64,000 nt of DNA, from NCBI GenBank assembly GCA_027475525.1, contig JAMWFC010000082.1, forward strand, positions 2,294,001-2,358,000, given 5' to 3'. Every line of letters starts with the position of its first letter. Within the stretch, counting starts at the first letter, position 1. This stretch comes from Macrolepiota albuminosa (Eukaryota; Basidiomycota; Agaricomycetes; Agaricales; Agaricaceae). The translations under genes were made by a program, and so were the position numbers. Positions 62,733-64,000 of this stretch are shown piece by piece. A model generated the notes under the pieces. It was not told the origin of the DNA, searched no databases, and saw nothing but the letters and a program-made list of their open reading frames with translations.

Positions 62733-63762
62733 TCAGTTGCCCTTAAAAGATTGATCAGGACTTCCTTTTATCCGATTAGGAGGTACGTACATGATGTTAT
62801 ATTGAAGAACAGTCACGTCGTTGGGCAGATTTGCAATGTGAACAATTGAATCTGCAACGTGCTTGACATCGAAAGTCGCTTCCGGAATAACGCGTCCGTC
62901 AGGTTGAAGCGCCCCGATTGTAAGTCCTGCTGCTAGCTGTGTATGCGCATTTCCTGGAACCAATTAAAACGTCGGGAGTGTCAATGGAGACATCGTACCA
63001 ATGTCTATCTGAGTACACGTTATATTGAATGCCCGACCGTCGAGAGCTGTGACTTTCGTGAGCCCGGTTATAGCATGCTTGGAACAGGTGTAAGGACAAG
63101 AGTGTGGCCGTGGTACATGTGCAGCGAGAGAACCGTTATTAATGATGCGACCTTAGGGAGATGTTGGCTGATTCACTGATTGTGGCGCACTTGTGACTCA
63201 CCTCCCTGTGGGGATTGACTTTTGAATGTCTTGACTGCCTCTCGCGTGCAAAGGAAAGGGCCGATGAGGTTGACAGTGATGACTTGCTGAAAGGTCTCCA
63301 GAGAAAGCTCCTCAATGGGTACTTTTGGGACGCCGATTCCCGCGTTCTAGATATGAATGTACACAACAGAGATATTTTATGGATCTTGGACCTACATTGA
63401 AAAGAAGATCCAAACGGCCTGAGTAGAGTCAGAGGACTTGCACGAATTTAGAAGTAACATAGATGCTACGTACCAAAATGTCCTACTCCTTCAGCAAAGA
63501 GACGCTTTACAAAAGCCTCATCTGTGATATCACCGGTGATAGAAAAGGATTTTCCAGTGGCTCCAGATTCTGTGGCTAGATTTACTGTCTCTTGAAGTGC
63601 GTCGTTACGTCTGGCAGTCAGAATGACATTCCAGCCTGCTTTTAGCAATGCTATTGCAGTGGCCCTGCCAATACCTAGCGATAGTGCATTAGGAGGCGAC
63701 TTATTGTATATAAAAAGATGACCTGAGGATGCCCCTGTAACGAGTGCTGTCTTGACTGTCAT
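62733..63762 (-). CDS. Short-chain dehydrogenase/reductase (classical SDR, YdfG-like)
   Basis: NAD(P)-dependent oxidoreductase. ATG 63762 begins [14 protein letters not shown]. An intron (about 63722-63687) splits the Rossmann loop, and the next exon continues [20 protein letters not shown], giving [17 protein letters not shown] follows (RR favours NADPH). Then [60 protein letters not shown] (catalytic Ser), [13 protein letters not shown] (YxxxK), [16 protein letters not shown], and [20 protein letters not shown]. The end reads [18 protein letters not shown] at 62733. All catalytic residues are present; about 255 aa. The family resembles serine/3-hydroxy acid dehydrogenases of the YdfG type, but the substrate is not decided by sequence. 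Confidence 0.9.
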
Positions 63763-64000
63763 TGAAGTCCTGGACTACACCGGTCCAGATGCCGGTAGCA
63801 TTCGTCTCATGATCGGCTTTGATCGGCTTCGTCATACAATGACGAACAACAAAAGGTTGACCATAATAATTATTATAACTTCGATGAAAGCGTGATTATT
63901 GGCAACCCTTTTCATAAATGCCTTCCTCATATCTATCGTCCATAATGAAAACATTTACTTTACTGGCAAATACACCGCTTGTTGAGGAATCCAAATCACG
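63763..64000. other. Upstream region of the SDR gene
   Basis: No gene seen in the last 238 bases; presumed promoter of the minus-strand SDR. Confidence 0.5.

Overview
The window is eukaryotic nuclear DNA from a fungus, most likely a mushroom-forming basidiomycete (Agaricomycetes). Genes are split by many short GT-AG introns (about 50-60 nt), are packed on both strands with short spacers, and include typical basidiomycete families: fungal Pkc1, a Kelch-BTB protein, SH3-type RasGEFs, Zn2Cys6 factors, DUF1996 and GH128 secreted proteins, and a microsomal P450. No rRNA, convincing tRNA, CRISPR array or bacterial-type operon was seen.

Layout. 0-8.4 kb: 5' part of PKC1 (minus), an unidentified gene with an acidic last exon, an endosulfine/Igo1 gene and POL12 (DNA polymerase alpha B subunit). 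8.4-9.9 kb: no gene seen. 9.9-15.4 kb: a Zn2Cys6 transcription factor and a CHFR-like RING protein. 15.8-20 kb (minus): a long Kelch-BTB gene that appears to run into a disordered tail. 20.3-24.6 kb: PDX3-type pyridoxamine-phosphate oxidase, a class I fructose-bisphosphate aldolase, a small mitochondrial membrane protein and a coiled-coil protein. 25.4-29.7 kb: two secreted proteins (DUF1996, GH128). 29.9-32.6 kb: a Scm3/HJURP-like acidic protein. 33.4-44.5 kb: two tandem RasGEF paralogues (Cdc25 type). 44.8-46.3 kb: a lineage-specific gene family or decayed element. 47.2-53.9 kb: EFL1/RIA1 and CWF19 head to head. 54.2-64 kb: a P450, a CLYBL-type lyase, the DEAH splicing helicase PRP2/DHX16 and an SDR. 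Most loci are independent housekeeping or signalling genes; I see no gene cluster or novel multigene system.

The strongest unexplained signal is structural. Eight unrelated sites each carry a perfect head-to-tail duplication of exactly 77 bp (starts 7089, 17785, 38451, 56329, 57127, 57996, 60535 and 61596). Identical unit length with unrelated sequence content points to assembly: contig ends that overlap by a k-mer of 77 were joined without merging the overlap. Three of the copies lie inside exons and break reading frames (POL12, Kelch-BTB, CLYBL); three span exon-donor boundaries (CLYBL, PRP2 twice); two are intergenic. Gene models here should be read with one copy removed.

Exon boundaries are read by eye from reading frames and GT/AG sites, so gene spans are firmer than individual exon ends.
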